From NCBI GenBank assembly GCA_030407085.1, contig CM059587.1, positions 40,093,001 to 40,157,000 of the forward strand: 64,000 bases of DNA, in the 5' to 3' direction. Each line of letters begins with the position of its first letter. Within the stretch, counting starts at the first letter, position 1. The notes beneath the pieces are model-generated. The model did no database searches. It was not told where the DNA came from and saw only the letters and a program-made list of their open reading frames with translations. This DNA comes from Trichopria drosophilae. Its lineage: Eukaryota; Arthropoda; Insecta; Hymenoptera; Diapriidae. Below, piece after piece: positions 23,881 through 36,482 of the stretch. Made by a program: the position numbers and the translations under genes.

Positions 23881-26695
23881 ATTTTGTGAGTAGTGAACAG
23901 TGAAAATTTTATCTGGAAAATATGACTTAAAAGCTAATTGACTGTGAAAGACAATCGTATTTTCTTTATGTTCAGATTGATATCGAAATGAATAATTTGT
24001 TGTCTTTAAGATCATTTCTGATATTTAACTTTTTTGCGATAACATTTAACGATTATAATTTAATGGATAATTTATGTCAACGTAGTATGCGTTAGTATGC
24101 TGTATGATACTTATTTGTGAATCGACGGATTAATTTAAATATTAAGTATTTGACGATTATGATTTAAGGATTATCGTATCAAAGAAATCAATGATCTGTT
24201 TCACTCATGTTGAACGACTATTTGAATATATCTGTCGATGAACTAAAACGTAAATTATTCTTCGTAAATCATAATTAAAGAGGGATGGTAATTAACATGC
24301 TTTCTTATACGAATTTCCTTGAATTAAAATTATATTGCGTAATCTCAAAATGTTCGACGATAATAACAAATTTATATGCATTTATTTGAAATTCTGCAAA
24401 AGATAAATTAATGATTAATATCATAAATAATAATTGATCTGTTTGTTTCTGGAATACATGAATTCTATTATGAGTAAAATTATGTTTCGATTTGATATGT
24501 AATTATACGTTTCCTTTTTTTTTTTTTTTAATATAAATAAAATTTATTTAATCATTCAATCTTCTAAAAAAATTTATTACAGTACAGCGAAAAAACATTA
24601 CAAAATATAAATCAGAAGTCAAATATTCATCCCCATCAAAACTTACTTTTGTGTTGCGTTCACGACACTCGTTACTGAAATATAAACTTGTTCAATAATT
24701 TTCAATTCTTAACAATAGCATATTGTAAGTGAATAATAATAAACCCGAACAGGCTACTAACTATGGTATCCACAATTAACGATTTAATCATGTGAAATAT
24801 CGAACATATCTGCCTCGCTCAGCAAATATTTGAAGTACTCTATATAATTAACGCCAAATTCCATAAGCGGCAAACATGAATCTAGAGGTTTCTAGCTAAT
24901 GATTGTTGTGCCAATTCATGAATAAATAAACAAGTTCAAACTGAACTATTTGAAACCCCTTCAATGTGTTTTGGTTCACGACATTAATTACGACTCATTT
25001 TCAAAAAGGATTGTTATAAAATGATATAATAGATTTCCGAAACTGATACTGTGACATTAGATACTATTTTGAAAATGATGACAATTTAACATAAACGAAT
25101 ATAAAAACGAATATAACTCACGAATTTTTCAGTATTTGAGTGGCCCACAACGGAATTTGGAATGTGAAATAAATAAATCCTAAAAATTTCGAAGGATGAT
25201 AGTTCAACATTCCAAAATCTATTTATGAACAAAGATTGTTTGACACTCCGCATATTTTCTCGGATTATTTGCAATATCTATTTTTGAACTATTGGACCTG
25301 AATTAAAACTTACATGTGATATTTCCAGTGAAAATGTTGGGAAAATGTAAGGCTTCTTTCAAGCCTTACAATCCTTCTTGGTGACATTTTTACCTACGGT
25401 GAATATTTCTCCAGTTACAGCCACGTAAAACGGAAGAAAAGCCAATTTGTTAGATTTTTCTGTATGTAAACTTTTTTTTCATATGGATTAACTATAACCG
25501 TTGCTAAATAATTCAGAAAACTTACTACTTCTGACAATGTTATAAAATGTATGATAGCAATTATTTCTTTCCCAGACAGCACAAAATGTTTTGTTACATA
25601 CCAAATACGTTACAGATATATAACGGTTACGAAGTCGGACATTTTTACATTCCTGCAATATACATGTTATATATTTGCAAAGTCTGTGCTGTATGGGTTA
25701 CTATGAAGAGTATAACCATTCAAATTCCAAACTTTTACCATCTGAAATTACCATCTAAATAATCTTGAGTTTCACATCTTGATATATTAACTGATGAAAT
25801 TTTTATACGCAAATTACAAAAAATATTCCAAATATCTTCTTTCCGTATCGACGTTGATCTACGTCGAATGCAATAACGAAAAATAAAAAGCACCCATTGA
25901 TCGAATTTTAAACGATGTTTCGGAACTGAAATACGCCACTTTTTTTTAATCGACCGTATAATCCTAGCTGCGTGAATCGAAATAGAGAATTTTCCAGAAA
26001 ATTGTTCATGACGGTTCAAATAAATACAGCGTTATTTGAATTTAAATAGAATACAGAATAATTCATAGAGAAATTGTGTATGTGAACGAGGGGCTTAGAT
26101 CGTTAGATAAACCACATCTAAAACAAACTTTTCGACAACTGGCAATTTCAACGGTTTGAGGTATAGCAAATGCAAACGATTCCTATGTTATTTTAACTAA
26201 TATTCTATCCGTTCAGTGAACAATGAGTAATAAAACTTGTTGCGAAATTGTTTATGATAATTTGCAATTTTTGTGTCATGGTACTTTTTATTTAATTAGT
26301 GATATGTCGATATTCCATTATCTGACCATAAAAGCCTTTGTTAAACATATGAACTAATGTAAAATTTATTATCATCTTTATTAGATCGATACTAATTACT
26401 AAACAACTATGTCAGTCGACAAATTATACAATAATAACGATTATAAAATACCCGAATATACGTTCAGCAAAAAGTATGTTAATAATTAAAACAGGCTCAC
26501 GAAATTGTTAAACATAAAAAATGTCCAAAAGATTGCGATTGAACAATCAAGTATATAATTTTAAATGTACTTAAGCAATTAAAAAATTAAGAAATGTCCA
26601 TTGTAGAAATTTCAGGATAGAATTCTTGAGGAATTCTTGAGTAGATATTGTATAAGAAATATATATTTTCTGGTCATTTTTTCTGACATGTTTAG
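23880..26695. other. Long AT-rich stretch with one clean hairpin
   Basis: This is almost featureless AT-rich DNA. The exception is a perfect 10-base stem with a five-base loop at 25346-25370 (TGTAAGGCTT paired with AAGCCTTACA). Small frames at 25086-26019 look random. Confidence 0.4.
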
Positions 26696-26699
26696 TTAG

Positions 26700-26910
26700 A
26701 AATGCAAGATGTTGGCTGTTTATCCGACAATTTTTAAATAATTGTTATATAGGTTTGAAATAATTTTATTGCTTAGATTATTCTATAAATTTAAAAATGT
26801 ACAACAAATTCCAATTCCCTCATTCTTCGGGGCGCTCGGCACTATTTAAGTCGTTTTTATTTACATCGTCATATATAGGTATGGATATTGTGTGCATACA
26901 CTCAAAAAAA
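26700..26910. repeat. Dispersed repeat, copy 2 (first copy at 18.8 kb)
   Basis: This is the counterpart of 18840-19060: the ordered phrases GCTTAGATTATTCT, ACAACAAATTCCAA, TCTTCGGGGCGCTCGG, TTTACATCGTCA, GGTATGGATAT and TGCATAC follow the same sequence with many substitutions. It ends at a CACTCAAAAAAATT phrase that resembles the end of the ACTAT element at 28.8 kb. Confidence 0.5.
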
Positions 26911-27254
26911 TTAATTTAATTAGAAAAATAATTGTTTTAGCAATATGTCTCGTTAAACTAATGAAAGGAAAAGGATTTTCAACAACAGGATTACGTTTAG
27001 ATGGCCCCCTGCAAGTCCTATAAGTTTTGTGTGAAACATTTTTCGTTTATTTGTATATCCGAAGAGATATCAGGGGTGGTATATTAAAATAGGTCACTCT
27101 GTATAATTGTATATAAATTTTGTATGCAATTGTATAGAATTTTAGATAACTCATTTTTGTCCGGAAAGTTTATTATATTGGATCCGTCATTTAAAAAATT
27201 TGAATTTTCGAACACAAAAAAAACGCAAATATTGATTTTTACAAAACTCTTTCA

Positions 27255-28232
27255 AGTTCGAAAAAGGTCAATGAGATTAAAAAAAGATAGAAAATTAAGA
27301 TAAATACTCGAAAATGATCGTCAAACATCGAACAACGTTAAAAAAGATCACCAAAGATAAAAACATCGATAAAGATCGAAAAAATTGAGAAATATCGAGA
27401 AAGATCGAAAAAGACGGAAAAAGATCGAGAAAGATAAAAAAATATCGAAAAAGATTAAAAAGACTGCGAAAGATCAATAATGATCAAGGAGATAAAAAAA
27501 GATGCAGAGATCGAAAAAATCATAAAAGATGCAAACAGATTAACCACTTCAATGGTAATGGATCATATATGTACAAAAAAAATTATTGACAAACGTGGTA
27601 ATGGACCGTATGTGTACATTTTGCAATAACTTTTACAATTCTTAATGAATTTGTATGAAACTTCATATACCAAGATATTTTGGGTCGCTGAATGCGAATC
27701 TGTCGTCAAAATGGGAAAATTCAAAATGGCGGATCCAAGATGGACGACCGAAATGCGAAAAATTACCCAAACTTTATGAAACCTGGGTTCTCGGGGGTTT
27801 TCGGGGCCGCTGATTATAAATCTGAAATCAGATTTCGAAAATTCAAAATGTCGGTTCCAAGATGGCCGACATAAATGTAAAAAAATTACTTGATTTTGAT
27901 GAAAGTTGGTACTCGGGAATTTGTTGGGTCGCTGATTACGAATTTAAAGTCAGATTTTGTAAATTCAAAATGGTGGATCCAAGATGGCCCACATAAATGT
28001 GAAATATTACTTGATTTTTTAAATGATTAATTAAATGTTAAATGATATATTTTAGGAAAAAATGGAACCCGTGTTTCGCCGTTTTTCGATATCTTAAATA
28101 CAGGGCTGTACCACTTCTGGCACGTTTTTTTTTTAAACAGCTAACACTGAAGTGGTTAAACAATATGAAAAAAACGTCAGGAAAAGTCTAGAAAGATCAA
28201 GAATGATGGATAAAGATCGAAAAAGATAAATT
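27255..28232. repeat. GATCGAAAAA purine-rich degenerate array, interrupted
   Basis: From about 27255 to 27539 and again from about 28160 to 28232 the plus strand is a degenerate 10-12-base array of AAAGATCGAAAA-type units. Short chance frames on the minus strand translate it as Phe/Leu/Ser repeats (27295-27477). The two parts are separated by the TIR-bounded element at 27540-28159, so they were probably one array before insertion. Confidence 0.7.
27540..28159. mobile_element. TIR-bounded element carrying 122-bp tandem repeats
   Basis: Perfect 12-base inverted ends, TTAACCACTTCA (27540-27551) and TGAAGTGGTTAA (28148-28159), enclose three 122-base tandem units. Anchors of the units start near 27720, 27842 and 27964 with TTCAAAATGG-type sequence followed by GGATCCAAGATGG, or GGTTCC in the middle unit. 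Each unit also contains the phrase GTCGCTGATTA or a variant. The element sits inside a GATCGAAAAA array. Dispersed single units elsewhere in the window could derive from elements of this kind. No target duplication was resolved. Confidence 0.65.
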
Positions 28233-28599
28233 ATAAGCGTGGATGTGTATTATCTTGTTCTTGTAGATTTTGTTTTTTGACCAAAGATGGCCGGTGTGCG
28301 TGAGCGTGTCGTGTCCCTGTCCATGTGTGCATGTCGATAAGTAAGTATTTTGGGCAAGTCAATATGTGTACACGCTCTAATGTACACTTTCTGTTAATAT
28401 TTTAAACATATTTTTATAATAATGAATATTTTCAAATAGATCATTTGAAACATAAGTAGTAACAGAAGGTACCGCCGAGACAGCAAACTTCAACAGTGAT
28501 TTTTTTAACTTCTCCTCTTGATGATGAACGAATTTGGTATGAGGTATTATCTATCATTCTACTCCATCCGAATTAAGTAGTTTCGGAGGTTCCAGCTGC

Positions 28600-28765
28600 A
28601 TACAATTATATATATATATAAGTGTAATCATTTGTATGCAATTGTATAAATCATCACAATTCACAATTCTTTGTATTGTATAAATCATTACAATTCTATA
28701 GGGGAAAAATCCATATAGTTCTGTATACGTTTGAATATAATTTGTTTATATATTTCATTTTTATT
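28600..28765. repeat. ATACAATTGTAT word cluster and short TA microsatellite
   Basis: A TATATATATATA run at about 28607-28620 is followed by repeated ATTGTATAAATCAT and TGTATGCAATTGTATA words. Similar words occur at 27098-27145 and at 45316-45445. ATACAATTGTAT is self-complementary. Confidence 0.45.
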
Positions 28766-28770
28766 ATTAT

Positions 28771-29484
28771 GCACTCAGAAAAAAGCAGTTGAAATTACCA
28801 TTTTTTACTATGAATCATAGTGTCAAATGAGGACTAGGCATGGTAATAGTTAAAATAACTTTGTCTGAAATAGTAATGTTTAACTATTGTTTCATGATTC
28901 AAAATGCTACATTATATCAAAATAGACAAATAGACTCTACTATTTTGAAATAGTCATTTCAGAAAATGACTACCTTCACTGAGAGATATTGTATAAGAAA
29001 TTATCATAAAAAATATGGAAAGGAGTCAATATTTACTTTTTAAAAATATTTGTAAAATATATGTATCATAGCATATGAAAAGTCCACTTTTCTCCCTTCG
29101 TTCTTTGTTTAAAATAAACAAAGAAACAAAGAGAAAAACAAAAAAATCAATACTATGCTAAATTTGTGAATGTCAGACTCCAGCCAGTTAAAAAATGTAT
29201 TATGCAATGCTATTATAGACATTTATGTAAAGATTTACTACGAGACATAGTGTGAAATGAGGATTACACTAGATTATAGTTATTTTAACTATATTTGTCA
29301 TATTTATTTAAATAATTCTACATAGAAGATTTTTTAACTATGAGGAGATAGTTAGTGTAACAAAATAATAGTAAAATCGACTATGAAAGTGGCCAATTTA
29401 ACTATTTTTCATAGTAGTCTTAACTATATTTTTCCAAATATGTGATATAGTCAATTTAACTATGGATTTTTTTTTTCAGTGTGT
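28771..29484. mobile_element. ACTAT/ATAGT word-cluster element with CACTGAAAAA-type ends
   Basis: The left end reads GCACTCAGAAAAAA (from 28771) and the right end is the reverse complement of CACACTGAAAAAAAA (29466-29482). Between them ACTAT, TAACTATT and ATAGTTAAAATAACT-type words occur in both orientations. Segment 28795-28860 (CATAGTGTCAAATGAGGA) recurs as a direct repeat at 29240-29310 (CATAGTGTGAAATGAGGA). An 11-base-arm hairpin (TTCTTTGTTTA with TAAACAAAGAA) lies near 29100-29127. It is probably a non-autonomous DNA transposon. Confidence 0.6.
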
Positions 29485-29489
29485 GCAAT

Positions 29490-31065
29490 TCCTTACGTTG
29501 TTGGTTTATTGGACAAATAAACTATATATCCTGGTATATTATTCAATAATTTCGATCTTTTTTTTTATTATTGTTAATTTCTTACTTTCTCAAGATTTTC
29601 CTCTCTGTCAAGATTTGTCTACCTTATTAAAAATACCATAAAATTTCATGTATAATATACAATAGCAATATATCGGCGGAAATCTACATTATACGATTGT
29701 CATTTAAAAGTTTCAATTTAAATTGTACATTAATTATAGTTTTAATATTGTTTTATACTTATCAAACGTGACTCGCAGCACACACACCAATATGAAGATT
29801 ATAAAAAATAGCCGATGAAACCTAAATACTTTGGAATGACTCAGTTTCTACATAAGAAGGAAATAATGATAATAAAAAAGTATTTTTAACGCTGGTGTTT
29901 TCTCAACAAAAAATTTATGACATTCCAATCAGATCAATAATTATTTGCTATCATTGTTTGTTTACGCTTAAAACGCATTGGTTAGGTAAATCTTAACAGA
30001 ATCCGTTCATATTCGGTTTGCTCAATTTCTAATGATAGACTGGGAATTCCGACCCAAATCTGATCGTTGCCGTTAAGTATTTAAGAATTGCGGTTATGAG
30101 AGTGGGAAAATTTGATATACTACATTCCCCATTCCACGGTCTGATGTGTCTAACCTAAATTACGAATTGCCCCATATTTTGGAGGTATAGTGAAATGCCT
30201 AGATTTGTTTAATAACTCACGGTGTCGTATTTGAAGTTTTAATACAGTAATTTCTGTAAAGTACACCGGTTTAGTTGGGAACATTGACTCATTGCTCAAC
30301 TGCATAATCACATGAGAGCTTAGGTTATAAAAATAATGTAAGAGCAGGATTTAAATTCACCCTTTGTTATGCACAATTTTTAATTTGAATTGAAGGTTTG
30401 GTATCTAAATTTTATAGAAAATGTCGATAAAATAAAACTCTGTAGTAAACTGTACCTTGGCTTCAGATCGTAGCATTAATGGTAGGTTGTTAGTATATTT
30501 CAAAATTTTATTTCTCAGCAATGGATTGTCGGATCTTGATGAATTTCTTACACATAGTTAATGAAGGTTTTGACCTTGACAAGAATGCTTTTTTCTTTGT
30601 TGAAAAACATTATTGTAAGAAATAATTATTTATAAATGTAGCAAATTAAAAACTGACTATATTCTGGACGTCTTTTCTGTATTTCGCTTCTAAAAACTTC
30701 CGGAAGGATCATTCGATGATCAATGTATATATTTCGAAGTGTTGAGAATTGAGAGAGGGAATAGGTAAACATTATTGTCAAGGAACTCGGTACTGTTGTC
30801 TATTTTACGTTTCTGGAAGAGTCAAGAATTTTCTGAAAAATTTGCCATAGAGACGCGCGCCGCGTCCAAAAAGAAACCAGTCGTAGTCAATAAACTATTT
30901 CGATCATTAACATTTTTATTTCGGATATTTAATCGTAGACATACATAATTTAAGTTTATATAAGTAAAATACACAAAACACACCCAGAACCCAGATAATG
31001 ATTCATTTCTTTATTATAAACAATACTTTTTTAGAATATTTTGATGTATATCTGCCCAGACAACT
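29490..31065. other. AT-rich stretch, nothing recognised
   Basis: No frame or repeat could be supported. A small GC-richer patch with GACGCGCGCCGCGTC near 30853 is isolated. Confidence 0.4.
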
Positions 31066-31069
31066 AACT

Positions 31070-31560
31070 CTGGTGCACTATATTGGATCCACCATTTTGA
31101 TATTAAAAAAAAATTAAATAACGTATTCGTGAAGCGACCCCAAAACCTCTGCCGAATTAAGTGTATTTCAGCCAAGAATTTTTATTTCGGTCTGCCATAT
31201 TGAATCCGCTGTTGAATTTCGGAAAACTGACAACAGCTACATAATATTAACGACCTCGAAAACCCCCAAGTAACACGTTTTGAGTAAATTGAATGAAAAG
31301 AAACAATTTGTGTCTTAAAGACTTAACAATATTCAACAGTTTTTCCAAAATTTAACCGACCTATTGGATCCACTATTTTGAATTTTGAAGATCTAATTTT
31401 AGATTCATAACCAGTGACCTGAAAAATCCTAATCATCAAGCCAAATCGACCATTTTTTCAAGAAATTGATCATCATTTTGGATGCGCCATTATGAATTTT
31501 GGAAGTATAACTTCAGAATCTGGTCCAGCATCCCGAAATTACCTTTATGTATTATTTTAC
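31070..31560 (-). repeat. 122-bp-family tandem copies, minus orientation
   Basis: About four worn units can be followed: GGATCCACCATTTTG near 31085, CATATTGAATCCGC near 31195, GGATCCACTATTTTGAATTT near 31366 and GGATGCGCCATTATGAATTT near 31478. Phrases AAAACCCCCAAGTA and AACCAGTGACC repeat between them. This is the reverse orientation of the array at 27.6 kb. Confidence 0.65.
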
Positions 31561-34030
31561 ATAAGAATCTAAGCATTTTTATGCTATATTTCATGATACA
31601 CTTACCCGCTATTTTTTCTCAGCCATGTTGAAATTTTGGATTTTGCCACTCGGCATTAAAGAGCGGGTATACACGAAACTTCATAATATTTTATGCATTA
31701 TACAATACACTTTTCGATAATGGGGGCAATAATATTTAAATTGTGTCATGTCGTTACATTTTATATAGATTCTACAATTAGGAAAACCAGGACAATCATT
31801 TTATGTCTGCTGCGTTAGTCGTAAAATATCATATTATTAATCTTTTAGCTTACTGTCAAATTTGTACATTATTATAGTTTATTAGGAATGACTGATCAGC
31901 ATTATTTTAATTATATTTCCTGTCTGGACATTTGAATGATTCGTAAAGTAGTGGACTGCCGTGCGGAAACCTAGATTCATCTAGTCCGCAGCGTAATTTG
32001 GAGTTATTTTTCAATTCGAATAATTAAAACAAAATACGTAAATATGTTCTATTAAATGTTCTCGAATTAAACAAACTACAAAATTGACCTAATAATGCCG
32101 AATATATGAAATTTAATCGAACTTAAATTTAAAATCATAAAAGTGCACGGATAATTGTTATCTACTGGAATTTGGTGCACTCGTTCATCACTATTAGACG
32201 GGACATTAATATTTTTCAAATTTACTATGGCAAATCATAAAATCAATGGAAGATAGTTTGGCTGTATTTAATATTTTTTAAAACGATTTTTTATTGTAGT
32301 ATACAAAATTATTGTATTGGGGCTAAATTTCATTCCAGTTTTTATTCATTGTCACGGAAAGACAAAAGAAAATTTTAGAGAAAGAATGAAAACTTTAACC
32401 ATGTTTATCTAATTACTAAATAATTTATATAATTATAGATCATATCGGTCGTTATAGCCATAGCTAGTACCTATAACAGTAATTCTGCAAAACTGTTTTA
32501 ATAATTGACTTAAGAAAACGATTTTTTAACAGGAACACAGATTCAAAGTTCTTTAAGTGGTGTCATTAGTAGCTACATTTATACAGCGCCACTCTTTGTT
32601 AAAATGAACGGGATAACTTCCTAATAGATCATACCCCCGATCTAATTGTATTTCTGTATTTTTACGTAACGCGTTGATTAAAAATTTGAATATGAAAATG
32701 ATGAAAATATCATTTTCGAGGTCAACATTAAAAAAAGACTAAAAAATTCATTTGCTTTTTCCTACTAGTATTGTAGATAACTTATATATATATTTTTTTT
32801 TCATATACAATAAAAAATATTTCTATCTTTATTATGCATGGATTATGTTGTATGAGTTGTTATTGTCCGCGCAATATGGAGTTATGTAGATAAAAATGAA
32901 TACAATGTGTTACAAACATTGTTTTAGCCTATAAGTACACTTTTTGGGGCAGCAATTGAATCCACCAGACATTTATTGTACCAACATAAATAATTAAACA
33001 CCTGCACTGGCTCCTCCACTCATTGTAGAATGTTTTAATACAAGGCATTTAGCAACTCCGAAATATCTCTTTGCATTCTGAGAAATAGAATAAAAATGTT
33101 TTTCCCGGTAAAAAGTTTCCCGATCGCTTCCTGATGTTCGTCTAGCCCACACTAGACATAACTACCAAAATAGTCATGGCGTTGGCTAACATGTGACTAG
33201 AATTGGTCAGGAGCTCGTCACGATTAATTATATACAGTAAATAAATAAATATATCAAATGGTAAGCTGATAAGGCGCTAGACAGGAAACTGCGCTTAATG
33301 CTAGACAGGTTTAATGTTTGGTGCGTCAGGGTTTTGAAAAATTTGCAAATCGCATTATTCTATAGAAATGTTGTCTACTATCCTTAAGTTAGGACCAAAT
33401 GAACATTACATGTTGATCAGTCAGAACCCTTATTTCTAGAAGCGTATCCTTGTATATGTTTCGAACAGCGACATGACAAACTCGCAAGCTAACGCGTGAA
33501 AATCGTCAGAACAGCGTGCCACGAAGTAAAAAAATTATTCTTGTGCTTATGTGCAATGTCGGGCAGTGAAATTTTTTTTTTGATTCATAATCTTAAGTAT
33601 CTAAGGTATTTATTTATGCAAAAGAAAGTTAATTTCGGCATGGAGAAAGTAAAAAAATTGATAATTGTTTTAAAAAAATGAGTAATTTTTAGTGAAAAAC
33701 TTTTTTTTTTTCAACCGAAAATATTTTTTTCGAAAAATACACCTAAAATGGAGAAAGAAACATTGTATCCATTTTTGGTCTATGAGCAATATTGTAGGAG
33801 CTAGAAATTTTTGAAAAATGACATTTCAAAAAATAACTTGAACTTTGACACCCTGTATCTAGGCAGCCCGTTATTATAACTTAACCATATTTGGTAGATT
33901 TCATGTACTCTATTGGTACAACAATTCTACCAAGTTGCAGCTTGCTCGAAGACAAATGGTGCAAAGGTGTGCTCACTTGGCATGATTTGACTCAATTTCA
34001 CAATTAGCGACATACGGAATTTTTGGACAC
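31561..34030. other. AT-rich stretch with unassigned worn repeat at the right
   Basis: Mostly featureless. The segment at about 33840-34020 (ACACCCTGTATCTAGGCAGC and following) looks like a worn dispersed repeat end, but no partner was found in the window. The 61-codon frame at 33496 is not recognised. Confidence 0.3.
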
Positions 34031-35400
34031 AATTTTTAAGAGAATTCAATGATTAAAAATAATGCATCCGACATATTATCGATATCAGTAGTATCGTGTG
34101 TCAAGCAAATTCAATAATTCAAAAAAATCGTCATCCATATTACTTTCACTATTTTGAAAACTGCGAAAATTGCCGCGAAAAAGTGACGTCAGCGCCTAAA
34201 AGAGGAAACATTATATAATTTATAAAAGGTGGAGCAAAACAAAATAGTCGAAAAACTCGCAGCATCGAAATTTCTGCATTATATCGACAGTCACTGGAGA
34301 AAACATAAACAATAACCGACGAAATGAATGCAGTAGATCGCCAATTTGTATATTCTAACCTGCCTCATCCCCTGGTTCGTCGATATATTCATTTTTTTAT
34401 CTGAAAATTCTGAAATAACCAAATGAATACTCACGAGAAATAAGTTAATAATAAATTCACGAAAACTAGCTTAAGCAGCACATTTTATTTATTTTAAAAG
34501 AACATTTCACTTCACTCAACTCTTTGCAGAGATTCGATATAAACTATCAATAATTCCGCTTCTTCATTTAAAAATAAGAAACGTGAGAAACCGCGATTTC
34601 AACTATCGAACCGACAGATTATTTTTTTGGCAATTTCGGTCCAACCTCCGTAAACAGAATGTTGAATTGAAAACTACTTTTGAAATAAATAAAACATATC
34701 CTCTATGAGTTCTTTAAGCGAGTTTTCGTTTATTTCTTGGGAATATTCATTTTGCTTTTTAGAATTCCGAGAATAGTGGATGGATCGACGAGCCAGAAAT
34801 TACGGCAGGTTACACTTTTCAAATTTGTGATCTTCCACATTGATTTGGTCAATCATAATGCAACAATTTCTATGCAGCGTTTTTTATAAAGTATACATGT
34901 AAATATTTGAGATGTTTTCCTATCTTTCATTCTGACGTCACCGGGTCATTTCCTAATCATCTCGCAGAAATTACTGTGACATCCCGTGTTCATCTCTCCA
35001 AGATCACTTAATTATCTATCAATCAATTTAAAAATCTTGTAAACCTCTCTCTTTTATCTCTGAAACGTCCTGCGAAATCTTTCGTTCGTCTCTTCGACGT
35101 GTTTCTTTAACCTTTCAAATATCTCAATGCTGGAGGCCCGATTCATCTCTCATATGTCTCATTCCTACTCATAAGCGAGATGTCTGCGAGATTGACGAAT
35201 ATTAAATCTCCCAAAGATCTTTCAGAGACATATTTTTTTTTACTCGGAAAGTTTCAAGAAAATTCAGTAATTTAAACAAATTCATCCGCCATACTACTTT
35301 TAGAATCTTTTACTTTTTTAAATCTGTCATTAAATTAGCAGCTGCGAAACAGTTATTTTCTAATTTTTTGAATTTTCAAATCGTATTTCCCGCAGTGTAG
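34030..35400. repeat. Repeat block with direct repeats, two CRE palindromes and GAGAT/ATCTC words
   Basis: Segment 34030-34180 (AAATTCAATAATTCAAAAAAA followed by CATCCATATTACTTT) recurs as a worn direct repeat at 35258-35330 (AAATTCAGTAATTTAAACAAA followed by CATCCGCCATACTACTTTT); only partial strings are quoted. TGACGTCA palindromes lie at 34184-34191 and 34933-34940. Between about 34950 and 35235, ATCTCTC, GAGAT and AGATCTTT-like words are dense in both orientations, which places the block with the other word clusters. Direct repeats at both ends would suit a worn LTR-like or tandemly flanked element, but no coding remnant was seen. Confidence 0.35.
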
Positions 35401-36470
35401 TAACAAAATGTACTATTTTTTTACGAAGTCTAATGTATACATCAATCAATGATACAACACAGTAGGAGCACTACGAGGAAACCTCTCTCACTATTTCTAC
35501 ATCAGACCGATTGCTAAACATTTATCTTTATTCACAACATATCTTTTGAATTATTCTCTGACTTTCTTGTATTATTTCGTTGTTTATTTCTGGGTTATCA
35601 AATTATTCTGCGAAACTACAAGATTTTATGGAGTGAAATTTATTGAAAAGTCCTTACTTCTTGATTTAAGGCCATCCAATGTCATATACTTTAAATAAAT
35701 TTGATTCAAAGAGTTATAGGTTTTCTTACGTTTTCTACGCGATACTTTTTTCTGTATTGGTATCTTGCATTTTGAGTAATATTTTCACAATTATCTGTGA
35801 GCAGAGATAAAAAAATTAATTAATTTCCTTTGTAACAGATGTATTAAATTACCGCGGCACAATATATGTGACAAATGTTCAACAACGGGGTCAGCTGATT
35901 AAGTGAATATGAGTTTTCGTATTTCCCATATTCATTGCATGATATTTAATTGAAATACTAAACGTAATTATATTCAAAATATTTGAATAATTTGACCTGT
36001 GATGTCACATTTCGTGAACATACTACGTAAGTTGTAATATGTTATTCAGTGTGCATTCAGCAGTCATTCATGCTAGACATGTTCATGATTATTTACTGGT
36101 TCTTTAGTCATTGTCAAATGATTCGGCACTAAATTTGTCATAGCGCATAATCTTATCAACTAGTGAATTTCATTTTCTTAGTTACAATAATTTTTTGGGG
36201 GGGTGAAACGAATTAACACCGATAGGATATTGAGTGCATCGTCTAAAATTCTCAAACGTACGTAAAATCCAGACATAACTGTGTGAAAGTATAACAATGA
36301 AATATGAAGAGGAATTTCGGTGGTAATAATGCAAGCCGGAATCGAATTGTTAACCACGTGTGGAATTTAAACAGTGAATATACGCATTGGTTACTATTTT
36401 TACTAACTTGACAGACAAATATATAAACGCAGTTAATCAACTTGTTTACGTCATATGCTAACATATCTCA
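35401..36470. other. AT-rich stretch, nothing recognised
   Basis: AT-rich DNA leading up to the 218-codon frame. A possible acceptor (TTGACAG at 36408-36414, preceded by TTTTTACTAAC) lies 70 bases before that frame's ATG. The minus frame at 36252-36464 is not supported. Confidence 0.35.
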
Positions 36471-36482
36471 AGAGTGTATAGG

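Noticed and set aside
27295..27477. Phe/Leu/Ser repeat protein on the minus strand
   Set aside because: It arises from the GATCGAAAAA purine array.
28607..28620. Origin or matrix-attachment significance of the TA run
   Set aside because: A short TA microsatellite in AT-rich DNA is expected by chance and gives no specific evidence.
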